Of a stretch of DNA of 64,000 bases, positions 62,966-64,000 are shown piece by piece. Made by a program: the position numbers and the translations under genes. The notes below the pieces were generated by a model. The model did no database searches, had not been told where the DNA came from, and saw nothing but the letters and a program-made list of their open reading frames with translations. Source of the DNA: Muricomes sp049840515 (GTDB lineage: Bacteria > Bacillota > Clostridia > Lachnospirales > Lachnospiraceae); the NCBI GenBank assembly GCA_049840515.1, contig JASGKW010000002.1, positions 72,235 to 136,234 of the forward strand, given 5' to 3'. Positions within the stretch are counted from its first letter, which is position 1; every line of letters begins with the position of its first letter.

Positions 62966-63000
62966 AAAGGGGTCTGACCCTTTTGCAATTATTCAAAATT
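62966..63000. repeat. Intergenic repeat, copy 5 (partial)
   Basis: AAAGGGGTC and GACCCTTTT arms are intact, followed by GCAATTATTCAAAATT where the second palindrome has decayed. It lies upstream of the rhomboid-like gene. Confidence 0.75.
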
Positions 63001-63123
63001 AGATATGGAAAAATTTCTTTAAAAGTATTATAATACAAATATATTAAAACATACTATATCAATATGTATTATATGTTTATTGTGCAGAGATATAAAATAT
63101 TTTGCAGCATGAGAGGAGATACG

Positions 63124-64000
63124 ATGATTACAGGTAATATTGAGAATTTAAAAGAAAGCTTTAGAAAGGAAATTGATAGTTTTGAAAAAGTAGGCAATCA
63201 ATTTTTGAATGGAGAAATCACAAGAAATGAATTTAAGGGTACATCAGGCGGACTGGGGGTATATGCTCAAAAGGAGGAAAAGAAATTTATGATTCGTCTC
63301 CGTGTACTTTCCAGGAGTCATTCCTTTTGAAACCTTTAAATTGATTTGTAAATTTGCCAATGAGCATATCCGAAAAGTATCCATTTCACCACGCGCCAGG
63401 CAGTTCAATTACATGATTTGGAATTTAACCATATTGTAAAGATTATGAGGGAGAGTCTGGAACATGATTTGTTCACCCGCGGCGGCGGCGGAAGTTATCC
63501 TTCGAAATGTATCTTTATCCCCTCTCTCAGGTGTGGAGGAAGAAGCATTTGATGTTACACCCTATGCGCTTATGGTAAATGAATATTTTATACCCCAGAT
63601 GAGCAGCTACAAATTGCCGAGAAAATTCAAAGTCGCCTTTTCCAATAATTCAAAAGATACTGCCAATGCTTCAATTGCAGATTTGGGATTTCTTGCAGTT
63701 AAACAGGGAGACAAGAATTATTTTAAATTGTACATAGGCGGAAGTATGGGTGCAAACGGCGCTATCTCGCTTTCCTATGATGAATTGATAGAGCCGAAAG
63801 ACGTACTCTACTATGTGGAAGCTGCAATCAAATTGCTCATAGAAGAAGGGGATTTCGAGAATAAATCCAAGGGACGTATGAGATTTATTGTAAAGAGGCT
63901 GGGAGAGGGAGAATTTCCTGAAAACTTACAAAGGTGCTGTTCGGATTCTATCGTGTTTCCCTATTAACCTTAGCAATACGTAACTGACGAGTACATATAA
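63124..64000 (+). CDS. Nitrite/sulfite reductase ferredoxin-like protein, frameshifted, continuing past edge
   Basis: The protein starts MITGNIENLKESFRKEIDSF and, across three indels (near 63315, 63400 and 63500), continues with RVLSGVIPFETFKL, VSISPRQAVQFHDLEF and TRGGGGSYPSNVSLSPLSGV. VTPYALMVNEYFIP, FSNNSKDTANASIADLGFLAV and FKLYIGGSMGANGAIS follow. These blocks match the siroheme-type nitrite/sulfite reductase N-terminal half. After GEGEFPENLQRC the frame appears lost again, and the window ends. AGGAG precedes the start. Catalytic cysteines for the 4Fe-4S/siroheme would lie beyond the edge, so the true activity cannot be judged. Confidence 0.8.

Noticed and set aside
1..64000. CRISPR arrays, rRNA genes, prophage or insertion sequences
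   Set aside because: No regularly spaced repeats, rRNA signatures, integrase, transposase or phage structural genes were seen. The spaced palindromes are dispersed singly, not in an array.

Overview
The window looks like a chromosomal segment of an endospore-forming Lachnospiraceae-type Clostridia (Clostridium cluster XIVa). The support is a spoIVA gene, PyrB/PyrI-type aspartate transcarbamoylase, a pta-ackA-yceD-rpmF ... plsX-acpP-rnc-smc-ftsY neighbourhood, a T-box-controlled trp operon, strong AGGAGG-type ribosome binding sites and moderate-to-low GC. No rRNA, CRISPR, prophage or transposase gene is visible. The only tRNA is a tRNA-Leu(CAA), and rnpB (RNase P RNA) lies near the left end.

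Layout. 0-7 kb: pyrB (cut by the window edge)-pyrI, aroF-type DAHP synthase, rnpB, a TraX-like membrane protein, RNase HI, an MBL-fold hydrolase, then an MTA/SAH-type deaminase and purine nucleoside phosphorylase that together suggest purine nucleoside salvage. 7-16 kb: an orphan terpenoid-cyclase-fold protein, spoIVA, a small zinc ribbon, gpsA-plsY-der, prs, ilvA. 16-22.6 kb: ftsY, smc, rnc, acpP, plsX. 22.6-28 kb: a block (nitroreductase, pirin, argD-like aminotransferase, polar amino acid ABC transporter) that separates plsX from rpmF, with a decayed second copy of the rpmF 3' end beside it. 28-41 kb: rpmF, yceD, ackA, pta, mgtE, tmcAL, degV, UPF0210, ACT, walJ-like, coaE, polA, HAD phosphatase. 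41-44.5 kb: small regulatory modules (PadR with two membrane proteins; HTH with DUF4180). 44.6-51.6 kb: trpEGDCFBA behind a tryptophan T-box. 51.7-57 kb: SdpR/SdpI, an unknown 104-residue protein, a second PadR-membrane pair, tRNA-Leu, a zinc-ribbon/repeat membrane protein, a decayed Ig-like lipoprotein remnant. 57-64 kb: EamA transporter, ahpC, lysA with a TrmB-type regulator, DUF364, a rhomboid-like protein, and the start of a nitrite/sulfite-reductase-like gene.

Two window-wide patterns stand out. First, a short two-palindrome intergenic repeat (AAAGGGGTC/GACCCCTTT arm plus CAGAATATTCTG) occurs at five loci, always in the same orientation, and one copy supplies the trpC stop codon. Second, about sixteen single- or two-base frameshifts hit core genes that should be intact (aroF, prs, pta, degV, coaE, polA, trpC, ahpC, lysA and others), with a burst in the last 4 kb. 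The simplest reading is uncorrected sequencing indels, not gene decay, so broken genes below are annotated as reconstructed CDS.

I found no convincing undescribed multi-gene system. The most promising leads are the repeat family, the rpmF 3'-end scar next to the inserted block, and several operator-like palindromes sitting on promoters of small regulator operons.
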